Shown: positions 31,235-43,625 of the stretch, one piece after another | How the letters are laid out: each line of letters starts with the position of its first letter | Numbering within the stretch: the stretch's first letter is position 1 | DNA from: Ophiosphaerella korrae | Taxonomy: Eukaryota; Ascomycota; Dothideomycetes; Pleosporales; Phaeosphaeriaceae | DNA length: 64,000 nucleotides | NCBI GenBank assembly: GCA_028456385.1 | Contig: JALNQF010000094.1 | Location: forward strand, 62,001 to 126,000 | Direction: 5' to 3' | Made by a program: the position numbers and the translations under genes | The notes under the pieces: model-generated | The model's database searches: none | Told to the model about the DNA's origin: nothing | Seen by the model: only the letters and a program-made list of their open reading frames with translations

Positions 31235-32318
31235 GTACCAAAATGAAAAGTTTAGAAGAAAAAAATATTGAAGATAGCTTTTGCAAATCGCCAGAAGAGG
31301 GAGCCCAACGATTCAAGATGTATCAGAGTTTATCGGAAGGGGCGCCCACGTGGAATCTACGCTTCAGAAGGGAGTCGGGACACCCCTTTGTCAAATAGTC
31401 TACATAAAAACAATACGCCGCCATATTTCTTGGCTGAACTTGCCACCCCCATTGTTATCTCCTCACAGGAAAAAAGAAAGATACATGTATACAATAGTGT
31501 CGCCCCCCGATTGGCTATTTGGCAGCCCGGGAGTGCCCTACCACAACATGTGTGGCGGCAGGATGGAAATAACATGAAACCTCAAGATATGACATGTGCA
31601 GGTGCCAGAGAAGAAGTGCAAGTGCTGTTCTCGCATATGTGACATAGAACAATGAACATGAACCTGTTTTTTTGTTAGATAGATTGTGGTATTGTTTGGT
31701 AGAAGGAGTGAGTTATCGGTTTTATCGGAGACATGTTTTCTTTTCTGCGGGAATTTTTTTGTGGGCCTAATGATGTGCATGTATGCTTTTCGCAGGCTGA
31801 GCAGTCCAATTTTATAACCATTCAGAAACTAGGCTGCCATTTGCACAACTTGTTTATATTGAAATTATTTCCATAAATCATAAGGGGTGTTTTTCACCCG
31901 GATTAGTTTATTTTCGCTAGCCTCCATGGAGGTTTTTTTGTTCTCATCTCATGAAGCTGACTGAATCGACGTGGCAATGGACTTCAATCCTCTAGAACAG
32001 GTTGTATGCAAGGACTACGAGAAAGCTGTTTGCAGATCAATGTCAGTCCTGCATGTTTCAAACTTCGATGGATATGAAACAACTGATGTCGTGAATAGAC
32101 GTTGACAAAGGGCTTTGAGGATTTGCAGTCACAGCCGCAGGGATAATAGAAGATGATATCATTGGTATCTTTGTTTGGGATGGGGATGACAGAGGTGACA
32201 AAAGTGACCGACAGGCTGGCGTAGTTCCTCGCTAAACAAATATGGGTTAGCGAGCGAAACACCTCTCGGATGCGATAACGGCGCGACGACTGCAACCCTC
32301 CGTGACATTTTGCACGAT
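31235..32318. other. Intergenic region, no gene supported
   Basis: A 103-codon minus-strand frame (31984-32295) has a PCGCDCKSSK segment but no start context, splice partner or motif; left uncalled. The right end leads into the ARG7 promoter. Confidence 0.45.
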
Positions 32319-32325
32319 TGAGTCA
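32319..32325 (+). promoter_or_regulatory. Gcn4/CpcA site (TGAGTCA) in ARG7 promoter
   Basis: A perfect TGAGTCA lies 99-105 bp upstream of the ARG7 ATG at 32424. TGA(C/G)TCA is the general amino acid control element bound by Gcn4/CpcA. Placement before an arginine biosynthesis gene makes a functional site likely. Confidence 0.6.
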
Positions 32326-32423
32326 CTCGAAGGGCGCAGGACGCCTCGGTGAGTTAAGAGGACTGAGAGGTATATTAAGTCGGAATCTAGAATCAACATA
32401 TCGTATCCAAGACTGCAATAAAC

Positions 32424-33824
32424 ATGTTCGTCACACGGTCCAATCCTCGAATTCTCGCCCAAACGAAGCGAATTCTCGGGGCGTCGCAATTGCGATACTA
32501 CGCAGCGCCTGGCGAGGGTACCATTCCTGCGGCAAAGAAAAGATATGTGCCTACAAGCGGCACTTATCCTCTAGGATTCAAAGCTGGAAGTGCACACGCT
32601 GGCGTCAAGGCATCCAATACTCGCTTTGACGACCTGGCACTCATCGCATCCGACACACCATGTGCAGGAGCAGCAGTCTTCACAACCAACAAGTTCCAAG
32701 CGGCGCCCGTTACCGTCAGCAGGGATATGCTGAAGAAGAGGAAGGGTGAGGGTGTTCGGGCTATCATAGTGAACTCTGGATGTGCGAATGCCGTGACTGG
32801 TCGCGGTGGAATCGAAGATGCCATATCAATGGGCCAAGAGACGGACAAGTGCTTCATTCAAGACAACAACGGCAAGGATGACGGCCAAGGTAGTCGAAGT
32901 CTCGTAATGAGCACCGGCGTAATCGGACAACGCCTCCCCATCCAAAAAATCGTCTCCAAGATCCCAGGCGCATACTACAACCTCGGGAGCACCCACGACC
33001 ACTGGCTTGCAACAGCAAAAGCCATTTGCACAACCGACACCTTCCCCAAACTTGTGTCCAAAACATTCTCCCTCCCCGGCAGCCAGCAAGAATACCACAT
33101 CGCTGGCATGACCAAAGGCGCAGGCATGATCCACCCAAATATGGCCACCCTCCTCGCCATCATCTGTACGGACGCCCCCATCGCCGCTGCGCCCCTCCAA
33201 GCAGCCCTCACAGCAGCCATCACAAAGTCCTTCAATAGCATCTCCATCGACGGTGACACCTCCACCAACGACACCGTCGCCCTTCTCGCCAACGGCGCCG
33301 CAGGCGGCGACCAAATCACTTCCACAGCGTCCCCTGCCTTTGTCGCCTTCCAGCAAATCCTCACTGCCTTCGCCATCGACCTCGCCAAACTCGTCGTCCG
33401 CGACGGCGAAGGCGCGACGAAGTTTGTCACCATCCGCGTCACGAATGCGGCAACATATAAAGATGCGCACCGCGTTGCGTCCACCATCGCGCGCTCGCCG
33501 CTCGTCAAAACGGCGCTGTATGGCAAGGACGCGAACTGGGGGCGCATCCTGTGCGCCACGGGGTACGCAGACGTCGACTCCGTGATCCCCGCAGAAACGA
33601 GCGTCAGCTTTGTGCCGGCGGATGGGAGCGCGAAGTTGCGGCTGCTGGCGCGTGGCGAGCCCGAGGCGGTGGATGAGACGCGGGCGGCGTCGATTTTGGA
33701 GGCGGAAGACTTGGAGATTGAGGTGAGGTTGAGTGAGGGGCGGGGGTATAGTGAGGAGGCGGTGTTTTGGACGTGTGACTTTAGCCATGAGTATGTTACG
33801 ATTAATGGGGATTATAGGACATAG
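32424..33824 (+). CDS. ARG7: Mitochondrial ornithine acetyltransferase (ArgJ family)
   Basis: Single exon, 466 residues, usual length. The enzyme moves the acetyl group from N-acetylornithine to glutamate, closing the acetyl cycle of arginine synthesis in mitochondria. The N-terminus ([19 protein letters not shown]) is basic with a mitochondrial presequence character. The self-processing site is [12 protein letters not shown], with cleavage expected between A241 and T242 to give alpha and beta chains; T242 is the nucleophile. [16 protein letters not shown] and [15 protein letters not shown] are conserved. The ending [10 protein letters not shown] fits the family. Codon use shifts towards GC-rich third positions in the 3' half. 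Confidence 0.95.
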   Translation: MFVTRSNPRILAQTKRILGASQLRYYAAPGEGTIPAAKKRYVPTSGTYPLGFKAGSAHAGVKASNTRFDDLALIASDTPCAGAAVFTTNKFQAAPVTVSRDMLKKRKGEGVRAIIVNSGCANAVTGRGGIEDAISMGQETDKCFIQDNNGKDDGQGSRSLVMSTGVIGQRLPIQKIVSKIPGAYYNLGSTHDHWLATAKAICTTDTFPKLVSKTFSLPGSQQEYHIAGMTKGAGMIHPNMATLLAIICTDAPIAAAPLQAALTAAITKSFNSISIDGDTSTNDTVALLANGAAGGDQITSTASPAFVAFQQILTAFAIDLAKLVVRDGEGATKFVTIRVTNAATYKDAHRVASTIARSPLVKTALYGKDANWGRILCATGYADVDSVIPAETSVSFVPADGSAKLRLLARGEPEAVDETRAASILEAEDLEIEVRLSEGRGYSEEAVFWTCDFSHEYVTINGDYRT

Positions 33825-34632
33825 ACGGGGGTGGGATGGGGTGGGCGAAAAAATATATGTGTTTGTGGAGTGGAGTGCGTTCTGTGATGGGTCTGATGTG
33901 TTGTCTGCCTTCGACTGTTTATTGCTTGTCAAGGTACTGCTGTATCTCGTGCTAAGGAGGTCTGTTTCTGCTTTCGAATCACAGAAGCACTGACATGTAT
34001 GATCAAGCATTTCCTAGTTGTTCCGTTGACCGAGAGATGTAACAGCGCTGCCCATGAGGCAGCACATTCGGTACCTCTCGAAGGTTCGTTTATATTCAGA
34101 TTTGACTAGTCAGATTAAGTTTTCCCTTTCTCTTACTTCGACTGATTCGCGCCACTATCTGACCTAGAAGGGCGAGTTAAGCCAACGTTGCTGGGCTTTG
34201 TCACTATGTCACTAGTCAGACTGCTACAAGTATCTTGTGTTAATGCTCAAATGATGATAAGCAAAAAGTAACAGTGTGATTGATAGAGTACTGGGCTATC
34301 GGGCCAAAGTCGTCCCATGAGTGAAGTTTGACAACAATTGCCCAAGATTCACCAACACCGATAACCCCAAATCAAACTAAACATGAATCTAAGGGCATTT
34401 GATGGCCATTCGTAGGGATATCTCTCGTTTCCTTCCATTAACGTCATTATTGTTGCACATACGTTTTCCTAGTCGCGATTTGTCATCTGTGTACCGTTCC
34501 TAAGCTGCAACAGCCGCATTCCTCGACCCAGGTATTATCTTCTTTCTTTGCACACACTCAGTTTGATTGTCATGAGCGGCCTTTCCTTGGTCTAATGGTG
34601 CGTCTGTCAGAAATGTCTTATCATTTGGGCAA
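33825..34632. other. 3' flank of ARG7 and of YOP1
   Basis: Both genes end here, ARG7 from the left and YOP1 from the right. No gene. Confidence 0.45.
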
Positions 34633-35422
34633 TTAAGAGGCATGGGGCTTGCCAGCGGAATCGGCCTGGACGCGGAGGTTGGCGGCGGTGGAGCCAGACT
34701 CAGAGAAGTAGCGCGAGAAGACGGGCTGGAAGAAAGAACGGAAGATGATCTGGGCGCCACTACACGATATTAGCATGATCTAGGAAGTAGGACGACGATT
34801 TTGCTTACGCAGTCTGGGGAAGAGACATCCAGAGGATGAGGACAAACTTGAAGGTGTAGTAGAAAGCTAATTTGTTAGTTTCTGGCCAGCCAGCTTGTGA
34901 TGGGGTACGTACGAAACCAGTAGACGGCGCTAACTGCGCTCTCAAACACGGTCAAGAAAGCATAAACAACCCAGTAGGTAAGCCACTACCCGATAGTTAG
35001 CTTGCTGCTGCCCAAGAGGATTTGTGGTGGCCATACCTGAGTGTCATCGACCTTGCTAGTGGTGAACAAGGCGTTCAACGAATAGTAGGCGGGGATAATG
35101 AAGCCAGCGATGTTAACGAGGAATTCGCCAGCAATGTTAAAAAAAATAAGGAAGAAGTAGAGGCCGGCAAGACCGAGGACAGCATATACTTTTGGGACAG
35201 ATGTCTGCTTCTCGAAATTGTTGAGGGCGGGGTATTTGGACAACTGGGCACGCGGTACTGTTAGCACATCTTCGAGGATAACACATGCTGCAAGGCATAG
35301 GAAGATTGAATCCGGAGTTGATGCTTGATGCCAACACGGCAGCTGTGTGACGGTGAAATAAAAGGACGCACCTCCTTATCAAGCTGCGAGAGCGTCTGTT
35401 GGGCGCGTTCCTGGGCAGACAT
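34633..35422 (-). CDS. YOP1: ER membrane-shaping protein Yop1 (REEP5/DP1 family)
   Basis: Minus strand, five exons: 35372-35422, 35037-35243, 34913-34985, 34809-34866, 34633-34759; 171 residues. Frame is kept at all four introns. The protein matches the TB2/DP1/HVA22 family: YPALNNFEKQTSVPKVYAV, then hydrophobic hairpin LGLAGLYFFLIFFNIAGEF, PAYYSLNAL, DDTQWLTYWVVYAFLTVFES and WFPFYYTFKFVLILWMSLPQ. Yop1 bends ER tubules with reticulons. The tail after the second hairpin (FRSFFQPVFSRYFSESG...) is hydrophilic. Divergent from the RFX gene. Confidence 0.93.
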
Positions 35423-36076
35423 GGTGATATGTGGTCAAGGATGGGTGCGGATGCCACGGAAGATGTTGATGCAGCAGAGGAGCTTGTAGGGAGGGTCACA
35501 GAGACGAAGATGGTGTTTTGTGGAGTTGGGAGGATAATGGGACGGAGCGATTGTGCGCTGGAGGAAGCGGGCGCTCTCTGACGTATCGAGCTAGGCGATG
35601 ACGCAGGCCCTGGCAGCTGGCGCACTTTCACGAGCCAAACAGGCCAACGTTGCAGCCCGGTGCATGCTTGTGTTTGCATACGATAGAGGAACAGCATTGA
35701 TTGCTCCGGTAGACTGGCTGGCTCGACTGACCTGGACGGATCGTGTTCTCGAGTTTTGTAGCAACCACGGTCCTTCTCCGGTTCACGCATGCAAGGTTCC
35801 GAGGTTGAGATTGGAGCGATGCATGGTCCAGCACGTGACCGAGCGCACCGACCTCCAGGCCCCGTTGCGAGGCCAGACGAAAAGCACAACAAACATTCAA
35901 TCCACTAACTCTACCACGCATCTCGAGGGCTTGCACGCCGCGCCACCGCCTGTTTTGGTCCCAAAATATCCTTCATCTGGTATCATAACTACTTGCTAGC
36001 CCTCGGACTTTGTTCACGCTTTGTCCGCCTTCACGTGGGCTTGTTTTGGTGTAAACAGATCAGCCCTCGACACATT
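35423..36076. other. Divergent promoter region between YOP1 and RFX gene
   Basis: Open frames on both strands here are compositional. It contains CACGTG-type boxes near 35833 and 36032. No gene supported. Confidence 0.4.
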
Positions 36077-38645
36077 ATGAGCGCCAGCATCCGTCGCTCG
36101 CGATCAAGCACATCAATGTCAACAAGAAGCACCCGGCCGCTTTCTCGCGCCTCCACCACCAGTGTCCACTCCTTTGAGCAGTTTCAACCACAGCCCCAGC
36201 AACCGCGGCCGACACAGTTCTCCCAACCAGCCCCATACAACCCGGCCTACACCAGCGAACCCCTGCAGCCTGCCTTGATCCAGGCCGCCCAGCATGCTAG
36301 CGCTCAAGACAATCTGATGAGCATGTCCTTGGAGAGTGTCCAGCAGTACCTAGGCTACGCTTCCGAGTCCACACCGCAGCCATCACAGACACATGGCATG
36401 CCGACACAGGCCATGGATGCCCACGTGTACCACACATCCATAGGACCCCATTCACAGCAACAGCATTTCATGGCTCCACCCATGGACAGCGAGGACAAGA
36501 AGAAGAAAGCCTCTGTGTCTGGCAGCGCAACAAACGACAAAGAGCTCCGCCAATTGCTGATGCAAAATGAGGGCCGAGACCTGAAGGATGTCGCTGCAGA
36601 GGTCATCCAGAACGACAGGACATCAAAGTCGGAGAAATCAAAGCAACTCTTTGCAATGCTATGGTAAGCTTTCACTTGCGTTTGGCACGGTCATCTCCAC
36701 GTGCTTATCATCTGCAGGTTACGCTCCGTTTGTCGCGTTGCAAAGACATCGGTCCCACGCAACCGCGTCTACTCAAACTATGCAGACCGTTGCGGTACTG
36801 ACCGAGTCATACCGCTCAATCCTGCCTCTTTCGGCAAGCTTGTGCGTGTCATTTTCCCGGGTATCCAGACTAGGCGACTTGGTGTGCGCGGTGAATCAAA
36901 ATACCACTACGTCGATCTGGCCCTCATCGAAGACGGAGACGACTCACGACGACCAAGCACGAGTGGCGCCATGGCACACCACGCCACGAAACGCCAGCCA
37001 TCCACCGGCCCGCGGCTCGATTTCAACTCCATCCCACGCTTACCTGCTGACAGCGCGCAATTTCCCCCACGTGACAACGCCGTGCAATCAAACAGCGTTC
37101 AGTACGCACCCACCGCCTCCAAAGGCACTCTCTACACCAACATATTCTCATCAGAGTATCATTCTTCCAATGCGCGAACAAGAACTTCGTATGAGCATGA
37201 ACTCAAATTCCCCACCCCTGACATTCTCGATGCGCCAGATGGCCTGGAAATTGAGCTTCCCGACATAACACCGTATCTACCAGCACGTACCGACCCAGAT
37301 TCTGTCCAGAATTTGGTAGCCATGTATCGCACACACGTCACATCATTAGTAGATGCGGTACGGTATTGTAAAGAGAAACAGTTCTTTCGGCTTTTTGGCA
37401 CTTTTCACGGCACCCTTACCGTCCCAGTTCAGAAACTCTTCGCGTCCCCAGAACTAGCTCCATGGATCAAGGAATGCGACTGGATGATGTACCAGAAGAT
37501 GATCCGCAATGTATCGCAACTCACCCTTCAAGTCGCGCCACCACCAGTTCTTCGTTTCTTGGACAATGTTGCAAAGGATCTCCACCCGCATATCAGCAGT
37601 AAATTCACTCAACTTCCCATTCATGTACTAGAGGCCAAACTGGAGCCTGCCACCATATTTGCCCACTTACTCCGACAAATGTTACGTGTCAATCTGGCAG
37701 CGCATGCAGCTGCCGTACTGCTGACACAAGATTCATATCGCAATCAGATGTATGCCGACTGGTTGGAACATGTCAAATTGAAGCGCATTATTGGAAACGA
37801 ACTGCCTGGTTCCTGCAACCACGAAGAAGTTTACAACATCCTACAGGTTGAGATACAGTCTATGCTGGGCCCAGTATCCCAGGATATTTCCCAAGGCTCA
37901 TTTCATCACGAATCTCACCTGAACTCTCCCACAGACCCTTCAGAGTCAGTAATTGATCGAATTGCTGCCTTCCTAACTCGATTGCCATCCCGATTCCCCA
38001 ATACTCCTGCTCGTATGATCCTACACTGTGTTAGTGCCCTTGGGTCGGCCGCACTGCGAGAGATCACTGTTGAGAATGGGAGAAGCTTCCAGGGGTGGTG
38101 GCTGACCAAGGTGTTTGTTGACGAGATGGCACAGTGGCTAGCATCTTTAGGCGGCTTCCTTGGGCATGTCGTGCCGGAATGGAAGTCACCTACTATGTCT
38201 CCTGTTGTTGACAACACTATGCATAGTGGCATGATGAATGTCGGTAGTGGAAGTAACAACGAGAGTCGTTACAGCAGCATTGACGCCGATTTTGATCCCA
38301 GCCATTCTTTCATGTCGACAACCAGTAATGTTGCCATGCAGGATGCAAGCACAACCCATCAAGGTTCGTTTTTTTTTAGATTCTCATAGTCCTTGATTAT
38401 AGTCATTAACTAACACAAGATGATCAGTCAATACTGGAAGCTTTGCTCAACAGTCACAATTCAATATGAGCTTCAACTATGATATGGATATGAACACTTC
38501 CCAACAAGAACCGAACCATGACGATAGCGGCATCGGCCTTATGGAGGATGGTATTGACGCAACTTTTGCCTCCAAGATGCAACAATCCCTCAAGTCACAC
38601 CTCGCACAAACACCGCTTTCGACCTTATCCCAGGGCATCAGCTGA
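36077..38645 (+). CDS. RFX-family transcription factor
   Basis: Three exons: 36077-36663, 36718-38363, 38428-38645; 816 residues. The start at 36077 (MSASIRRSRSS) is preferred; an in-frame ATG at 35993 would add 28 residues. Intron 1 splits Trp196 inside the RFX DNA-binding domain, whose sequence is WLRSVCRVAKTSVPRNRVYS, NYADRCGTDRVIPLNPASFG, KLVRVIFPGIQTRRLGVRGE, SKYHY. This winged-helix domain binds X-box sites; fungal members such as Crt1/Rfx1 repress DNA-damage genes and affect cell separation. The N-terminus is Gln/Pro-rich, the middle about 380-700 holds the RFX dimerisation-like region, and the C-terminus is Met/Gln/Asn-rich. Exon 3 joins in frame using the GATCAG acceptor; the closer AAG gives an early stop. 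Confidence 0.88.
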
Positions 38646-39320
38646 GAGCCACCATCCTCCTTGACTGATCCCTCCTCTTTATCGTTATGTTGTTTTGATC
38701 GGTTTTACGCACCTCCGGACGTGTTTAGACCTTAACGTGCTACGACGTCTCCGAAATTACGACCAACCTACATCGGCTGGACCAACGGAAATGGTCTGTT
38801 TATACCTCCTAATTTTGTACATGCGAATTTCTTCCTAGATGATGATGTGTTTGCTGGAAAAGGAGATTGCGTTTGCCTCCGATTGCACATGTCATTTGTA
38901 CCTGCTCTGTTGTTCGTTGGGTCTTTACTGTTGCTTTATTTTGTTGTTCAGGTCTCACATGTTTGAACACGCTGATATTTTCGGAGCATTAGAGGGTGTA
39001 TTCTGTGACTTCGTGGTGAATCAAGTCAAGGGCATGGTTTTGGGAGGAGCGTTTTGCTCTAGAGAGGAATTTGAATTCTTAGTTTCACCTTGTGTTACCA
39101 TGCTTCATTACCTATATATAATGATTGATGAGATACGACGTTCACCTATTTCTCGTTTGAGAACTGTGTTGGGTTCAACGAGCAGATTATTAAGCGAACG
39201 TGCCCTCTAAAAGCAAACTTCGGATCACTCTGGTTGAGGGATAGCAAACAAGTAGACTGATTATATATATAGAGAGAGAGAGCAACGAGGAGGGAAATTG
39301 CCCAACTTATAGTCACAGCC
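38646..39320. other. Intergenic between RFX gene and aminotransferase gene
   Basis: The 123-codon frame at 38839-39210 has no motif. A short TA/GA repeat is at about 39262-39282. Mostly 3' UTR on the left and promoter on the right. Confidence 0.4.
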
Positions 39321-40686
39321 ATGTTATCATCACGTGGGCAGAAAAATGCAAATCAACTAGACATACCATGGCGGTTTGCCCAGGGAACTCAGTATAATCC
39401 AGACACCAATCCAGGAGGTGTTATCTCGTTTGCTACAGCAGAGAATGCCTTAGTGCAGAAAGAGATGGAAGATTTTGCGAACAAGGTAACTCGCTCAGGA
39501 GGCATATAGTGTCACAAGCTCATGAACATACTAGGTTCACATACCTGGTTCAGCATTTCGCTATGCATATGCTACCGCAGGTGGTGCGCACCTTCCGTTA
39601 GCATTTGCAAATCACATTAACGACCTTTTCCATCCGCACACTCCTGTCGCCGATAAAGATGTCAAAATTTCAGCCGCAGCTACTGCTTTGCATGACATCC
39701 TAGCCTATTCATTGTGCGGACCAGGCGAAGGGATCCTAACAACCAAGCCCTACTATGGCCGCTTCGAGCTCGATTTTGGGAACAAAGCAGACGTGCCCGT
39801 AGTTGCAGCCGACATGGACCACGAGCAATGTTTCGAGACGGAAGTCGTGCACGCTCTAGAGAAAACACTGAAAGAAAATACGACGAAAATAAGAGCAGTA
39901 TTGATCGTGAATCCACACAACCCATTAGGTCTGTCTTCCCCTTAACCATTCTATCCATCCGCAACAGCAAGAAACTTACCCTCAGACACAGGCCGATGCT
40001 ACCCCCGCAAAACACTCATCGCCATCATGCGTTTCTGCGCCCACAACTCCCTCCACCTCATCTCCGACGAGATCTACGCACTCTCCGTATTTAACAATCC
40101 CCGCCACCCAGACAGTACCCCATTTACATCCGTACTCTCCATCGATCCCACCGGAATCATCCAGCCCGACCTCGTCCATGTGACGTACGGTCTCTCCAAG
40201 GACTTTGGCTCTGCAGGCCTGAAGATCGGCGCGCTAATTTCGCGCAATAATGACTTGAAAAAGGCGGTTCATGCCGTGCTCCGGTTCCATGGCGTCAGCG
40301 GGCCGGCCGTCGCGATTGCCACAGCGATGCTGGAGGATCGCGTTTGGTGTCGCGAGTTCGTTGGGCTTGCGCGCCAGCGCGTTAGTGAGGCGTATATATA
40401 TGCCACGGAGCAGCTGGAGGCTATGGGCATTCCGTATTTCGAAGGGGGCAATGCGGGGTTTTTTCTTTGGTTAGATTTGAGTGCGTTTTTGCCTGTGGAG
40501 GGGAGCGCATTTCAGAGGGAGTGTAGGTTGGCACAGAAGTTTGTAGATGGCGGCGTATTTTTGCATCCTGGGGAGGAGCATTCCGTAAAGCCGGGGTGGT
40601 TTAGGGTCGTGTTTACCGTGGAGAAGGAGATGTTGGTGGAGGGAATGAGGAGGTTTGGTAAGGTGTTGAGGGACCTGGAATGGTAG
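39321..40686 (+). CDS. PLP-dependent aminotransferase, ACC-synthase-like
   Basis: Three exons: 39321-39485, 39535-39928, 39992-40686; 417 residues with frame kept. Fold type I aminotransferase motifs: RYAYATAGGAHLPLAFANHIN-like N-terminal segment, NPHNPLG, SDEIYALSVF (Asp and Tyr contacting PLP), and YGLSKDFGSAGLKIG with the Schiff-base Lys. Arg near the C-terminus in WFRVVFTVEKE fits the carboxylate-binding Arg. It resembles fungal 1-aminocyclopropane-1-carboxylate synthase-like proteins, often in secondary metabolism; true ACC synthase activity is unproved. It has no signal peptide and is probably cytosolic. Third codon positions are GC-rich in exon 3. Confidence 0.87.
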
Positions 40687-41254
40687 GGAGTTGGGCTTTG
40701 GAGGTAGGTGGAAGGTATTACAGTTAAGTAGTATGATAGGTTAATCTTGATAAGCGAGTGGAGTTCAAGACAAATTACTTAAGTGTAACACAAGCATGGT
40801 ATAAAGGAGCAAGTCTAAAAATGTCAAGTACAGTTAGGGGTCAGATAAGAGGAAATGCATGTAGTGGGATATTTATGAAAATCCTACAAAAGACTTCAAA
40901 ACTATACTTGGTTACTATGCACTGGCATTCTTTGGATATGTATTGTCCATGTGACGGGTCTTACGGCGCGTAGCTCCTCGTTGCTTGTGCTAATCGGCTG
41001 ACTGGGTGTCCAGGTAAACTCGTGATATTCTCCCTAGTTCATCCGTTCAGAAACCAATCTAAACCAATTTGAAGCATGAGTAAGTGGAGGTCCGAGTTGA
41101 TTTCTCAATGATTAGCGGAGAATGGTAGTGAAGGAAGTTAAGCGTGCAAGTTGATATCGGTCTTGGCGTATGCGGCCTGTGCGGCGTTCGTAGCTGATCG
41201 CCTTTCCGGAGCCATCCCTACCACACGTTGCTAATCCAATCTGGCGCCCCCAAG
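40687..41254. other. Intergenic between aminotransferase and AP-2 mu genes
   Basis: AT-rich left half. Nothing recognisable; the right end is the AP-2 mu promoter. Confidence 0.45.
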
Positions 41255-42665
41255 ATGTTATCAGGTATCCTCATATTCAATCAGAAGGGCGAAAATCTGA
41301 TATTCCGCGCGTTTCGAAACGATTGCCGGCCGCGACTCGCTGATGTCTTTCGCATCCAAGTCATATCAAACGCCCAAGTGCGCTCGCCCATCCTCACTCT
41401 GGGCTCTACCACCTTCAGTCATGTCAAACATGAGAACATATATCTGGTGGCTGTGACAAAAAGCAATGCCAATGCCGCACTGGTCTTTGAATTCCTCTAT
41501 CGCTTTGTGGGACTAGGGAAAGCCTACTTTGGCAAGTTTGATGAAGAGGCCGTGAAGAATAACTTTGTGCTCGTATATGAACTGCTGGACGAGATATTAG
41601 ATTTTGGATACCCACAGAACACCGAAACAGATACCTTGAAGATGTATATTACAACAGAGGGCGTCAAGTCAGAGCGGGCAATGGTAGGTCCGCTTCCATT
41701 GCAAAGGAAGGGCATATACTGACTCGATTGTAGGAGGACTCGTCCAAGATCACAATGCAGGCCACTGGCGCCCTCTCATGGCGACGAGCCGACATTAAAT
41801 ACCGCAAAAACGAAGCTTTTGTCGACGTAATCGAGGACGTGAATCTGCTCATGTCAGCGACAGGGACTGTACTGGGTGCTGATGTGAATGGGCAAATCAT
41901 AATGCGGGCGTATCTCTCGGGCACGCCAGAATGCAAATTTGGACTCAACGATCGATTAACACTGGGCGAGGACCACCTACAACAACCGTCAGGGAACAAA
42001 GCAGGCGCAAAGGCAACAAGAGCAGCAGCTGGTAGTGTGACTCTAGAAGACTGCCAATTCCATCAGTGCGTCAAGCTGGGCAAGTTCGACACCGACCGTA
42101 TCATATCCTTCGTTCCACCCGACGGCGAATTCGAACTCATGCGTTATCGAGCTACCGAGAACGTAAACCTGCCTTTCAAGGTCCACGCCATTGTCAACGA
42201 GATTGGAAAGACCAGAGTGGAGTACAGCATTGCCATACGTGCCAATTATGGCTCGAAACTTTTCGCCACCAACGTTGTCGTGCGAATACCCACGCCACTC
42301 AACACTGCTCGTATTACCGAACGAACCTCACAAGGCAAAGCAAAGTATGAGCCAGAGCATAACAACATTGTCTGGAAGATCCCACGCTTTACTGGCCAGA
42401 GTGAATACGTGCTGAGCGCAGAGGCGAGCTTGACCAGTATGACTAATCAAAAAGCTTGGTCAAAACCGCCCCTTAACCTGAGCTTCTCACTGTTGATGTT
42501 CACAAGTTCAGGGCTTCTCGTCCGGTACTTGAAGGTGTTTGAGAAGAGCAACTACAGCAGCGTGAAGTGGGTACGGTACATGACTAGAGCCGGCAACTAC
42601 GAAATAAGGTAAGTCTGTCTCGATTACGTATATTGACGAAGCCGCTGATAAAGGGTAGATTTTAA
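41255..42665 (+). CDS. APM4: AP-2 clathrin adaptor complex mu subunit
   Basis: Three exons: 41255-41683, 41734-42608, 42659-42665; 436 residues. The last exon is just 7 nt, ending the protein with the conserved Arg-Phe stop; without it the protein would end one residue early at Arg. Longin-like N-terminal part: MLSGILIFNQKGENLIFRAF, RNDCRPRLADVFRIQVIS, KHENIYLVAVTKSNANAALV, KNNFVLVYELLDEILDFGYP. The C-terminal mu homology domain (about 170-436) binds Yxx-phi sorting signals and phosphoinositides and includes RRADIKYRKNEAFVDVIEDV and GRAYLSGTPECKFGLND-like sequence. It acts in clathrin endocytosis at the plasma membrane. Intact. Confidence 0.95.
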
Positions 42666-43625
42666 TACGTTACGCATGACGCTTTTTGGCTACAAGAGCC
42701 TTATAACAATATCGCATTGCAGGCGTTTACACGCTGTCCACCTCGGTAGGTGCGCGACTCGCTACCTATTTACGTTGGTCATTCTTATTTCGATAAATAC
42801 CTCGTGGTGCATCAAGCTTAAGGTCTAGACGAAGCTAGTACTAGAGGAATTTTCTCTCTGATATTGTTTGTGATTATTATCGCGATTATTCGCGTTGCTA
42901 TGGCACCTCTGCATAGAAAGTTGGTCCTTAGTTTACGAATATGCCCGTCCGGAGTAGAGCTTTCTATTAGTGAGTATTTTGTTGCATCAACTACAGCTTT
43001 GTGATCCGTTTTAATGTGCTATCAGCCCTTATTATTGTTAGTCTCGCTTCGTTTCGAATACTATATACATCGACCCACCACTCAAATCGGCCAGCATACC
43101 TCCAGCCTTACAACGAATACCTATGTGATCCAAAGGCTTCGCGAACAAAGCCTAATGAACGTGAATAGACTGAGCTAGCGGATGCATCATAACTAATTAA
43201 ACGACGAAATGAAATGTTTCTTTGTACTAGCGGGGAGAAAAGTATATAAACCCTATCTTGCCGATCTGACTGCCAATATCAACATTGATCCTTGAAAGGA
43301 GAATCTAAACGGAGTACGGAAAACCTTCTGTATTTATGTAACGTAGACAAATTGGCTTCGAGGTTTTATTAATACTCGGTAGATAGTCCCTAGTTATGGT
43401 CTGTGGTTTATATGAGTGATAATATCCATGGTTGCGAGTGTTCTATGTCCTCCAAAATACACTAGTCGATGGACTTGTGTTCTCTCAAGAAACAAAGGAA
43501 TACATACATATTAACTTAGATCACGTATAAAACAAATAGAAGCGATCTACACAAGTATTGTCTTGAATCAAAACTACTTGATATTCCTAGAATCGAAGTG
43601 CTTACGGGTCAGGCGAGCCGTAACA
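42666..43625. other. AT-rich intergenic region, no gene
   Basis: No open frame of note on either strand. It is the left boundary of an accessory block. Confidence 0.5.

Noticed and set aside
31984..32295. 103-codon minus-strand frame with PCGCDC segment
   Set aside because: No signal peptide, splice partner or known motif; not enough support.
32826..34010. 394-codon minus-strand open frame
   Set aside because: Antisense to ARG7; low-complexity Gly/Asp/Val-rich sequence arising from the GC-biased third positions of ARG7.
35137..35892. 251-codon minus-strand open frame
   Set aside because: Overlaps YOP1 exons in another frame and its promoter; no family character.
42666..43625. Possible transposon in AT-rich spacer
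   Set aside because: No terminal repeats, transposase or reverse-transcriptase motifs seen.
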